Below, in pieces: positions 53,956-64,000 of a stretch of 64,000 bases of DNA. Numbering within the stretch: the first letter of the stretch is position 1; each line of letters starts with the position of its first letter. The stretch comes from Lepiota brunneoincarnata. Taxonomy: Eukaryota > Basidiomycota > Agaricomycetes > Agaricales > Agaricaceae. The DNA lies in contig JAEBUN010000024.1 of the NCBI GenBank assembly GCA_023014365.1, positions 186,001 through 250,000 on the forward strand, given 5' to 3'. Under the pieces are notes generated by a model. The model searched no databases. It worked only from the letters and a program-made list of their open reading frames with translations, and was not told the origin of the DNA. Made by a program: the position numbers and the translations under genes.

Positions 53956-55198
53956 GGGGATGCTGATACACCGATTTCACACCTATACATGAATTCCGTA
54001 CTCCGGAACGATTCTCTACATAGAATCATTGGCTATATCATTAAAGAACTCTATAGAGGATTGGTACTATATCCCATAGTAGCCAGTTCGACTGAACTGA
54101 GGATATTTGAGCCTCGGAAGTGTTCAAACCAGCTCATTATCACTAAGCTTAGTGAACCAAGCTATCAGAACACTCTCTGGAGGGATTCAGGACTCTACAT
54201 AGCCTATTGAGTATACCCCTGGTCGCATCAAGGGACCTTATGAGCAGTTTTCTGATGAACCCGAATGCATTTGAACATAAAAGAATGTACCTAGCAGCTG
54301 TTCGCAGGCGTATTACGTCTATAGCAAGTTCAATAATGATGACCGGACCATGGAACTGGAACATCCAATGTTTGGGAGGCAATACCCGATGCCCAAAACC
54401 CTAGAAATATCAAAGACTCTTAATTAACGAGTGCTTTGTGGGTCCTGGCACTTCAGCATACTGCTTAACTGAGATTAATTACAACGGATCAAGGGATTGT
54501 CCATCCGCTATACATTCCAATCATAATTGATCCGGAAACTTAACGTGCTCATGTGGATGCAGAATAATGCGGACAAGCACGGAACACGTCTGGCTGGATT
54601 GCCATTCGTTAATCAGAGAAAAACCCATAACCCAGGGTGAGGTAGAAATGCTGCCGAACCTTCCAAAATGTTCTACAGTGCCTGTAACAATTAAGCTTAT
54701 TGTTTTCTATTTCATATTTACTATCTCTCATATGTATCTAAACAATATAAATACAGTCGCACTTGTTTGTGGAGAAGCAAGAGGTCTCACCCCCACTTCC
54801 ACACGCAAGTCTGCAAGCCATGATCAAGAACGGTTTCAGAGGGCTATTTAGTGTGCGTCGTTAAGTGTGATTTCTTTGGTTGTTGACCAACCCAGAGACA
54901 GAGACAGAGACCAGAGTTCAGAGTTGAGAGTTCCAGAGTGCTAGAGACAGAGGCAGAGACAGAGACCAGAGTTCAGAGACCAGAGACCAGAGACCAGAGA
55001 CCCAGCGCTTTGAATTGACAGGGATTGTCCTTTCATTGTTGCACCGTATGGCTAAGATAACTTCAACGGCTGTTTGTTAACCTCTAAAAACACTACTCTC
55101 TTGAATTTCGCTGTCAGAACGCACCCCCAGAACACCCTAAAAGATGAAACTGTTATTTATCTATCTCATTCCACTTGTATTAGCTTAAGCTTATCGAA
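53956..55198. other. Probable 5' region or LTR of element G
   Basis: LINE similarity ends near 53955. The next 1.2 kb has no recognisable coding. It contains the first TAAGCTTA palindromes (54144 within the 14-bp palindrome CACTAAGCTTAGTG, 54692, 55186), a TATAAATA box near 54748 and a minisatellite. It is probably the promoter or LTR of the gypsy element that follows, but I could not find a second copy to define LTR ends. Confidence 0.4.
54893..55003. repeat. CAGAGA-type minisatellite
   Basis: An imperfect tandem array of CAGAGAC/CAGAGTT units, ending in several copies of CAGAGAC in a row. It is upstream of the G gag frame. Confidence 0.8.
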
Positions 55199-57313
55199 TT
55201 GTGGCTAAGCTTAGTGAAAACAAGTCCACTATCTATATTAAAACCTACGAAAGTTTCTACCTTTTCATCTGGAGCCCACCGCAAGGGGGGGTTTTCGGTT
55301 GAATTTCACAACAAACACCAAAAGACTTGGACACTGGCCTGCCTTTCACCTGCGAAGCAGAAAAAGGTTCAAGCAAAGACTGTAAAGTCACCCAAAATGT
55401 CCTTCGAGAACAGTCTCAGGAAGGTCAACCCCCCAAAACAGAGAACTACTCAGAATTCCAATCGTCCAGAAGGTTCTGAAGGCCTCATTGCTGCTAGTAC
55501 CTCTCGAAAGTGAAAAGATCCCGTTAACTCTTTAGCTGCAAACACAGTGAGTGGTTCAGCAGTTGCAGTATCGAGAGAAGTTGCACCGCCGACCTCTACT
55601 GCTCCCAGAATTACTATAAGGCTTCCAGCCTCAGCTTGCAACATAGCGCATATTCTGCACACCAAAAGCCAGGATGGTCAGACCGTTCCTATGCTAAGCT
55701 TAGCGTTTACAAACCAAAACTTGTTTCATACGAACCCTCCTGGTGCCTCTACGGTACCACAGATATCACAGTCAACTCCGACTGTACAGACAAACCAAAC
55801 TATGCCGTCTACGACGACTACAGCTAGTAAAATGGGACACGAGCGTATGCCAATTCCCTTTAGCAATAATGCTCCCAGATGGAATGCATCAAAACCACAG
55901 ACATTGAGAAATTATCTCTGGACGCTTGAACGGCTCTTCACGATAACGAAGATGATGGACGATGCAGAAAGGATAAATTGGGCAGTGTCATATGTGGACC
56001 AGGATATCCGTGAAGAGTGGATGAGTTTTGCGGAGTTCCCAGCAGGAAGCTGGACAGGCTTCGTAGAGAGATTGAAGAAAGAGTATCCCAAGACTGTGGC
56101 AGCTGAGCAGGGCTCAGTGCGATGATTGAGGGAACTCTGCACAGAGAGTAGAGGCATTGCGATGAATGAGGAGCATAAAGTCTTGGACTTTAAAAGGCGA
56201 TTCATTCTCGAAGCAGAGAAGTGTCTGAAGTTGCTGGTGGTAGTCTTGAACCGAGAACTAGTCGAGTTATTTACGAGCGCACTGGACTCAGTGTTCCAGG
56301 ATGTACTCAATGCGAGATTAGCGATCACCGGGGCGCGTAGAACCGCAAGTGATGGGTTGGCACTGACTGCGAAGGATTTACGCGAAGAGGACCCCTATGA
56401 TTGGAGGATCATCGTGGATAAAGCTGTCGAAATTTCGATTGGCAAAACACTTATGCGATCCCTTCATCAGGATTTGAGGCCAGTAAACTCGGCATCGATG
56501 AGCCATCCACCCGCGATGTCTGGAACAGGGACTTATGACCCGGTAGTAAAGCGAGAGCTGCAAAGCTTAAAGCAGAAATTTCAGGATGAAGTCTCGCAGA
56601 TGGCAGGTGGCCTCGCTGAGCTTAAGGACCTCATGAATATCCAGGGGCATACCTTAAAATCATACTTAGAGAGCTTGGCGAAAGATGGACATAATCATGC
56701 CAGTTATAATCACGCTCAGAGGAATACCGGAAGTGGGTCGGCAGGGTCACTTTCCGACCGCAAGTGTTTCTACTGCTGGTTATTAGGGCATAGTTGGTTA
56801 TTCTGCCCAGACATGGAGGCGGATAAACAAGCTGGCCGAATTAGAGTCGAAGGGAACAAAATATATATGGGAGATGGCTTGAGTATCCCTCGAGGAGAAG
56901 GGCCTATTAAAGAGAAAGTGGCAAAGTACTATGCAACAAAGGGACAACTCTTTGTTCAGATACCAGAACTGCCGGAGGTTGAGCCTGAGTTACCGCAAGT
57001 GCCAACATCAGTGGTGTTTGCACAGAGAGTGTTCCCAAGGTCAGAAAACCAAAGGTCACCAGCGGAAGAAGAAGTCTGCTGTCTGAAGCAGCACATGGAA
57101 ATGTTGGAGACAGCTGCCATCCATGCCGGGAGTGCCCCAAAGGTTAAGCTTATGACCAGAAAGGAGGATAACGTCAAAATACAGTCTTTGGCCGAGCAAT
57201 TGGCCCAGATACAGGCTAAGCTTAGCAGTTTGACGGATGGTACGCCCTCGGCAAGCCAGTATTTGGACACCAGAAGTGGCGCGAAGACTAGGAACTCGGA
57301 GTCAGGTTTCTAA
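55199..57313 (+). pseudogene. gag of element G
   Basis: One frame with TGA at 55511-55513 and 56123-56125. The core includes ASKPQTLRNYLWTLERLFTI and AEFPAGSWTGFVERLKKEYP. A zinc knuckle CFYCWLLGHSWLFC (CX2CX4HX4C) follows, then IPRGEGPIKEKVAKYY. The layout fits the large gag of certain agaricomycete gypsy elements. Confidence 0.75.
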
Positions 57314-57447
57314 AGGGTTCGAGGAAGGAGCCAGCTCTGAAGAAGAAGATCGCCTTCGCCAGAGGACAGACTCCTGAGGATGCATCGGATTCCGAGCGAT
57401 CAGAAGAATCAGAAAATGAGGAAATAGGGCAGACAACGGAGAAACCC

Positions 57448-60400
57448 ATGCGTGCCGCAGCAGGAGAATTACCATATAAGAATGTGAAACCACTGCACCC
57501 GGTCATTGAGGTACCACCGCTGCCTGTCAGAAGGATGGAATCATCCAAGAAGAAGCCTGCATATAAGCACCAGGCCCCTATAGAGAGGAATGTCGATGTT
57601 GAGGAAGTACTCAGCAGGGTATTGAAGCGAGAAGCCTCAGTATCGCATGGAGAACTCTTGGCATTGTCACCTTTATACAGGAACACTTATAGGGAGCGAA
57701 TTATGAGAAAACAGGTACCCACAAGTCAAAGCTTAATAGCAGGAGTAGGGCCCGGGGACGATGATACAGAAGATATAGAGATTAATAGTGGGCCAGTACA
57801 AGTCATGATAACGGAGCTAGCAGACAGTCCTTGGAAGTATGATACAGTGCTCCGAGAAGGCTTGGCAACCCAAGCCTGGGTAGCTCAGGATCCAATCATG
57901 CAGTACTTGGAGTCACTGCCCCAAAGAGACAGGGGACGGCAAGTGTTTATTGCGAAAGAATGCGAGCCGTTGAGAGTAGTGCCAACTCTGATAAATGGGA
58001 TTCAGCAGGAAGAGGCCTTGCTAGATAGCGGGTCACAGATTGTCTCCATGAGTCAGGAAGCGGCGATTGCATGTCAAGTTTCTTGGGACCCAGATACTAC
58101 GATAAATTTGCAGAGTGCGAATGGGCAGGTTGAAAAGACTTGTGGATTGGCAAAGAATGTAGGCTTTACCTGCAGGGGAGTCACAATCTATTTGCAAGTT
58201 CACATCGTTTGTAGCCCCGCGTATCAAGTACTCCTGGGACGACCCTTTGATGTAATGATGGCTAGCGAAGTCAGGAATAGCGCCAGTGGCGAGCAAACCT
58301 TGGTTATTACGGACCCAAATACCAGAGAAAGGGCTGTGTTACCAACTTATGCTTGAGGAGAGTGTAATCCTCCTAAGCTTAGGGAAAACAGTCAAAATTT
58401 TCAAGAAACCTCGATGAGTTGACTGAGGGACAAGGAGAGGTGGCTTGTATAATAGACTATGATGATAAGAAGGGCCCTGTCATCGCACAAACACTAAGCT
58501 TAGCAAAAGGAAGCTTCTCAGAGGCTGAGCTACAGCTAATGTTCATTGACTGAGTCATACGCGATGAGGACTGTCCACAAGAAGATAAAGTGACAGCGTT
58601 ATTGTGCCTAGGACACATAGCCAACATGCAGGGCACAGAGGACCAGGGAATAACTGTCTTCGAAACAGAAGAAGATGACAAAGATATGGTACAATGCCTG
58701 GCTGGGAAGAAATATAAACCAGTAGCCTTAAAAGTGAGGCCAGTGTTGGGTGATCTACCAGAGAGATTCAGGATAAAACAAGAAATAAAAGGGGACCCAC
58801 TGGCAGAAATGCCTGAGCTTAGCGTGCATCCTCCAGAGTTTGTCCCGACAGGCAGATATACGGAGGAGCGTAAGCTTAAGCTGGACGAAGCCCATGCAGG
58901 GGATTTCTTGTGGCCAGAGGAAAGAAAGCTGATGCACCACATCATGATGCTTCAAGAAAAGGCATTTGCCTGGACAAATGAGGAAAAGGGATGTTTTAGG
59001 GAAGATTTCTTCCCACCGATTGAGATACCGACGGTAGAACATACTCTGTGGGTTGAGAAGCCCATTCTGATTCCACCAGCGATCTATGATGAAGTTTGTG
59101 CCATTATAAAGAGAAAGATTAGTGCTGGTGTGTACGAGCCGTCAAACTCATCCTATAGATCCAGATGGTTCTGTGTGGTGAAGAAAGATGGGAAAAGTTT
59201 GAGACTGGTACACAGCTTGGAACCGCTGAACAAAGTGATGATAGCGCATTCAGGACTGCCGCCAGCAATGGAAGATTTGGCAATGCACTTTGCAGGCAGA
59301 GCTTGCGGAGGCATTCTGGATCTATATGTTGGCTATGACAAACGACTGTTAGCTGAGTCGTCTCAGGACTTAACAACGTTCCAGACGCCTTTTGGAGTGC
59401 TACGCTTAGTGATGTTACCCATGGGATGGACCAATTCAGTGCCTATATTTCATGAGGATGTAACAGCGATCCTAGCCAGTGAGATACCAGAATACACGAT
59501 GCCGTACATAGATGATGTACCTATCAGAGGACCCAAAACTAGATATGAGTTGCCAGATGGCATGGAAGAGATGCTGAAAGAAAACTCAGGGATCCAACGA
59601 TTTGTATAGGAACACATGCAGACAGTCAATAGGATTCTACAGAGGATGAAATATGTAGGAGGAACCTTCTCTGGGCCCAAGACGACTATCTGCACTGATG
59701 AAATCACCGTAGTGGGTTTTGAATGCTCTTATAAAGGACGGTTGCCTGCCACAGACACCATTGGGAAGATATTAAGATGGGGGGATTGCAAGAATGTCTC
59801 CAAGCTAAGGGGTTTTCTAGGAACAGCTACGCGCTGCAGGAATCATATCCTGAAGTTCATAGCCATTGCTGCACCTCTATACGAAAAGCTTAAGAAAGGG
59901 CAAGAGTTTGAATGGGGAGAAAATGAACGGAAAGCGCAGCAGGAGCTGAAAGATGCGATTCAATGCTGTTTCCTGACCAGGAACCCCGAATTCCCAAGTA
60001 AACAACCCATAGTAGTAGCCGTGGATACCTCATGGAGGGCAGTGGGATACTACATATATCAGCAAGATGGAGAAGACGCTAAGCTTATACATTATGCGAA
60101 GTTTGGGTCAATATTATTGGACGAGAGACAGCAGAGGTATTCTCAGCCCAAGCGAGAGCTATGCGGCTTAAGAATGGTGCTGGAACAGGAGAAATATTTA
60201 TTGTGGGGATCGAGAAATCTAGTAGTGGAAACAAACGCGAAGTTTCTCTTTGGGATGTTAAACAACCCAGGAAAACTCCCAAACGCTACTGTAAACCGTT
60301 GGGTGGACTTCATTAGATCGTTCCACTTCACGCTAGTACACAAAGAAGGAAAGACATTTGGGCCGGATGGACTGTCCAGACGACATTACTATCCCGGTGA

Positions 60401-62168
60401 TGAGACAGCCCGTCGTTTCGACAACGGATCCAAGGACGAGGGAGAGGAGTTCGAGTTGATCAAAGAAGATCCGGGGGCTGCAGATCCGTTACCCTTGGAA
60501 GCCTTCTGTGATGAGATCAACAGTCGCTCTGGCTTCTACCAGGGTCTGGCGTGTGATGTGTATGATTTTGAGTATGAGCTGGATCAAGCTTGGGAAGAGT
60601 ACTTGGATGAACAACAGGCTAAGCTTAGGGTTATAGAAGACCCAGCCTGTCCAGAAAACCATCGACAAGTACTAAGCTTAATGACGGATGTCAGGCTAGT
60701 GCCAGATTTCGAAGAGGAAAAGTCAACTGAGATAGAGGAAGCATATGATGAGTCACGCAGGACAGATACAGCGCGAATACAGGACAAAAGAATACCCAAA
60801 GTCAGGGAATACCTGAAAACAGGGGGCAGTAGCGCAGCTGAAGGCTTGGATAAGCCGGATCTGCGTAAGCTTAAGCATATGGTGGAGCATTTCTTCTTGG
60901 ACAAAGAGGGGAGACTGTATAGGATGAGCCCTAGCAGTCAGCATCAGCTAGTAGTGGATAAAGAGCAACATATGTATATGTTGTGAGCCAGCCACGACTT
61001 CCTAGGACACAGGGGAATATACGCAACCACTAAGCTTATAACGCAGAGGTTCTGGTGGCCGGAAGTTGAAGGAGACGTAGCTTGGTATGTGCAATCGTGC
61101 CATCTATACCAGCAGTGGCAAAAGGCGATCATCGAGACGCCGCCAATAGTAACGCCCACGCCATCGATATTCCAAGTGCTACATGTGGACACACTACATA
61201 TGATGCCAAGTTCTAATGGGTGTAGTTATATTGTGCATGGAAGGTGTGGACTGTCATCCTGGATGGAGGCAAAAGCATTGAGAAAAGAGAATGCCAGTTC
61301 AATCGTGCAGTGGTTATTTGAAGATATCATTTGCTGATGGGGCTGTATAGTGAAGATTGTCACGGACAACGGTTCTCCATTTAAGAAAGCTGTTCAATGG
61401 CTGGAAGAAAAATATGGGATAAAAGGAGTAACGATATCTCCTTACAATTCCAAAGTGAACGGGATTATTGAAAGAGCCCACTGGGATGTGTGGCAAATGT
61501 TGTACAAAGCTACAGATGGAGATGTCAAAAAGTGGTATTGGCACCTACTACACATTATGTGGGCAGATTGGATAACCATTAGAAAAGGAATGGGGTGTTC
61601 CCTGTACTTTCTGGTAACCGGAGCGCACCCGACGCTACCTCTGGATGTCAAAGAGGCCACTTGGCTAGTACAACTACCAAATAAGTACTTAACCACAGCC
61701 GAGTTGATAGGATACCGAGCTCAGGCTTTGGCAAAACATGTTCGGCATGTTGAGGAGGTGCGTCAGTGTGTTTCAGACACTAAGCTTAGCAAGGCTTGGG
61801 AGATGGAACGACAAGCAGCGCATAAGATAAAAGATTATCACTTCGGCCTGGGAGATTTAGTATTAGTGAGAAACACAGCTATAGAGAGCTCAGCAGACAG
61901 GAAGATGAAACCCAGGTATCTAGGACCTATGGTGGTCATATCTAGATCAAAGGGAGGATCATATATCCTGGCAGAGTTGGATGGCTCTGTATGGCAGAAT
62001 AAAGTGGCGGCATTCAGAGTAATTCCCTACGTAGCCAGAAAACATATGCCGTTGCTGCTGGAGTTACAAGAGTTGTTAGATCTGTCGCCAGAGGGACTGA
62101 AGACCCTGGAGAAGACTACTGAGGATGAGCTTAGTGACAGATGGGAGCCAGAAGAGTTGGAGGGATAG
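57448..62168 (+). pseudogene. pol of element G: protease, RT, RNase H, integrase
   Basis: Protease: EEALLDSGSQIVSMSQEAAI. RT: SSYRSRWFCVVKKDGKSLRL and MPYIDDVPIRGPKT. RNase H region: PIVVAVDTSWRAVGYYIYQQ. Integrase: [43 protein letters not shown]. Stops lie at the ends of the open pieces near 58356, 58552, 59609 (TAG), 60986 and 61335; all others are TGA. Most fit CGA, CAG or TGG codons changed by C-to-T on one strand. Confidence 0.85.
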
Positions 62169-62249
62169 AAAAAACCTGATATTGTGGACAGAACTATCTA
62201 CTTATCGAAGGAAAACTATCCTGGGGACTGTAAAAGCGTTAAGCTTAAG

Positions 62250-63591
62250 CGGGGGAGGACTTGTCCAAGTCAGAAAGGTTGTGCAAAAGGCTTTTGAGAT
62301 GGATGCGCTCTTGAATGAGGAATTGGAACCTCTTTAAGTTGGCTTTGAGCGAGGGAATAGCATCGATGAAGTCCCGGCTGAGCGAATTGAGGTCGCATTT
62401 GACTGACCAAGCATCGTCACCACAAGATTCGGATTCGTACTCATCGCAAGAGTGAGACAGGAGGTTTTGGAGTTCCTGGAGCAAACGAGCTGCCCGGGAG
62501 AAGTGTCAGGACCGTTAAGCTTAGTGAAGAGAAGTGAGAAATTGCCCACCAGATAAGCCTGCAAAGGTGCGCTCATCGGAAGTAAACTCAGTACAGGCAC
62601 GCTTGGCAGTATTGGCGTTGGCTTTGGCTAGAACCTGTTCAGCCCAGGCATAACAGCAGTGTTTAGTGTTGATATTGGGAACTTGACAATAGGGAAGAAG
62701 ATGGACAGTGCCTTTAGACGAGGAGGACTTTTTGACGGCCTCCTAGTGAAGGATGAAGTCAGAATCAGTGGTTAGGGGGAGTAGAGCTGGCGCACCATGT
62801 CAGAGGTAGACAAACAATGCTTGCGATAAGGCGAGACTACATGAACCTCTTCGACGATAGCTTGAGAGACCTCCTCATCGACCATCATGTCCTGGAGGCG
62901 AGCAATTATCTCAGCCAATGTAATAGGTTGAGAAGCAGCTATATTACCGTGTCAGCACCAGTTGCTCGGGAGTTGGATGCACTGGTCATACTCTCAGCAA
63001 GCTTGGTATCGGTGTCTACCACAACAGCAGCAGAGATAGGGGCCTTGCGACCTTTGCGAGGCTAAGCTTATACATGAGGAGACGATTGGAGCCAAAAGAA
63101 TGCTAAGCTTATGCGTTTGGGGACAGCAGAGCCTTCGGCAACGTTGGAGGAAGTAGAGCCAGTCGTGGACGATGGGTTCTGAGCCTCTTCGGTCCTGGAT
63201 TTGTGGGATTCTTCAGAACAAACGCGATTAATGTGGCTACAGCATTCAGAGAGTGCCTTATAGATCGCGGGCATCTCATAAGACAAATGGTAGTTGTTTT
63301 GGTAAATTTCGTAGAGCTTGCGGATACGGAAGACGTAGTCCTGGTTGACATGAAGCTTGATAGCCTCATTATCCTCCAATAACGCTTCAATATAAGCAGA
63401 CTAGAAATGATTTAGAAATGGTGAGAGAAGCATGGAAAGAGTAGACATACCCCAGGGGCGTCGAATGTAAGGAGAGCCTTCTTGACGAGGGGACGAGCGA
63501 CTTGGCCGTTTTGCAGGTGCTGAAGATGACCTTTGGTGTTGCTGATGAGATCGTCAAGCTCGACCTGGAGATGGGGGATAGAAGAAGCCAT
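62250..63591 (-). pseudogene. Unrecognised spliced gene relic, antisense to element G
   Basis: Starting at ATG 63591 the frame reads MASSIPHLQVELDDLISNTK. It is spliced by a clean 50-bp GT-AG intron (63401-63450) to SAYIEALLEDNEAIKLHVNQ and continues to SNVAEGSAVPK. A basic PRKGRKAPISAAVV follows in the same frame after a 51-nt segment containing stops. Further in-phase coding pieces are ITLAEIIARLQDMMVDEEVS, CYAWAEQVLAKANANTAKRA and FSRAARLLQELQNLLSHSCD. One base shift (near 62950) and a TAG (near 62745) interrupt it. I do not recognise a family. It carries the same palindromes as element G and may be an antisense gene of that element. Confidence 0.5.
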
Positions 63592-64000
63592 TTTCTTGCA
63601 AAGGGTGTCTGCTAGAATGAGACGTCGCTCCCTCACTTTTATAAGAAAAGGCTGTAGGCAGTGATGACGAATCATAACAAGTGGATGAAGAGCACCCTCC
63701 ACCCTAAGCTTATGACCTGAGGGGCCGAGGAAACCTGTAATCTTGAGTAGCCAGCCTTCGACAGACTTGCTGAACCACAGTTGCCTTATTAGGTAACATG
63801 TCGCCAGGGTCTCGCGGTTATCAGTGTGCACAGGGATTCTGATGGAATAGTAAGGGCACCGATTTCAATTTGGCTAGGGGGAGATGGGTCCCAAGGGGTG
63901 CTTCAGTTTGACAGTTTGACGCAAGCTTTTTTGCGAAGAGCTTTTTCAAACATCGTGGACAGGCTGGTTTGGGCTTGTAAGTAAACCGGAGCGGATGAGC
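63592..64000. other. Unassigned right edge
   Basis: Sequence upstream of the antisense relic. It holds the last palindrome (63705) and no gene I can support; an open frame on the minus strand from 63831 runs into the antisense gene and may be its leader or an earlier exon. Confidence 0.35.

Larger units (their letters stand above)
55199..62168 (+). mobile_element. Element G: decayed Ty3/gypsy element (internal region)
   Basis: Gag with zinc knuckle, protease, RT, RNase H and integrase follow in plus-strand order, interrupted by at least seven stops, mostly TGA. The gag and pol types differ from A and B, and no chromodomain is visible. A purine-rich GGGGGAGGA at 62251-62259 could be the polypurine tract, but no LTR pair was found inside the window. 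The element is marked by many TAAGCTTA palindromes. Confidence 0.85.
54144..63712. repeat. Cluster of 21 dispersed TAAGCTTA palindromes
   Basis: Starts at 54144, 54692, 55186, 55206, 55695, 57145, 57217, 58374, 58495, 58871, 60080, 60620, 60673, 60866, 61031, 61781, 62240, 62516, 63063, 63104 and 63705. An 8-mer would be expected about 0.15 times in this length by chance. Copies lie in different reading frames of gag and pol, in noncoding sequence, and in the antisense gene. I noticed none in the first 54 kb. Confidence 0.85.

Noticed and set aside
62251..62275. 3' LTR of element G starting right after GGGGGAGGA
   Set aside because: The purine tract is suggestive, but no matching sequence was found near 54-55 kb and the following bases read as the antisense gene.
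15471..64000. CRISPR arrays, tRNA or rRNA genes
   Set aside because: No regularly spaced direct repeats with unique spacers, no cloverleaf with a CCA-less acceptor stem and box A/B pair, and no rRNA-like conserved stretches were seen. The nuclear fungal context also makes CRISPR unlikely.

Overview
This window looks like a basidiomycete, probably agaricomycete, nuclear genome segment. The cellular genes carry many small GT-AG introns, mostly 45-60 bp. The transposable elements are of fungal types: chromodomain Ty3/gypsy elements, Ty1/copia, Tad-like LINEs and hAT. The species cannot be fixed from the sequence alone.

Layout. Positions 1-15,470 are a gene-dense block of eight cellular genes: a TFIID histone-fold subunit (TAF8-like, 5' part only), an SRAP/HMCES abasic-site protein, IMP dehydrogenase, a DEF1-like CUE protein, a small eight-cysteine secreted or anchored protein, a SAP-motif membrane protein, the RFT1 flippase-like protein and the FIG4 Sac-domain phosphatase. 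From 15,658 to the end I see no intact cellular gene, only layered transposable elements.

The TE block, left to right: fragments of a chromoviral LTR (family B); a chromovirus A (16,481-32,891, minus strand, 5-bp target duplication ACCAT) split by a younger chromovirus B (21,536-29,777, plus strand, target duplication TGAGA); a decayed gypsy gag (E) invaded by a solo LTR and by a 1.9-kb LTR element (D) whose only gene encodes a KH-domain protein; a hAT transposon with mismatched flanks; a 3' fragment of a third A-family copy (A3) head-to-head with a truncated second copy (A2); a copia gag relic; two opposed LINE relics, one carrying a solo D-family LTR; and a long decayed gypsy element G (about 54-62.2 kb) followed by a spliced-looking antisense gene relic.

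Main observations. (1) Chromoviruses A and B carry, 3' of pol, two long open frames that overlap in the same relative phase. One (ORFa) encodes tandem zinc knuckles. The other (ORFb), in B, runs through the 3' LTR boundary so that U3 encodes its acidic C-terminus. (2) A, B and the KH element all have a Tf1/sushi-type self-priming signature: 10-12 nt just inside the 5' LTR complementary to LTR sequence about 35 nt downstream of a TATA box. (3) The palindrome TAAGCTTA occurs 21 times between 54,144 and 63,712 and I found none earlier; it spans both element G and the antisense gene. (4) Broken codons in the A copies pair TGA in one copy with CAA or CGA in the other, as expected from CpG decay of ancestral CGA. 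(5) FIG4, and probably RFT1, need 32-nt introns. All splice models and alignments were made by eye.
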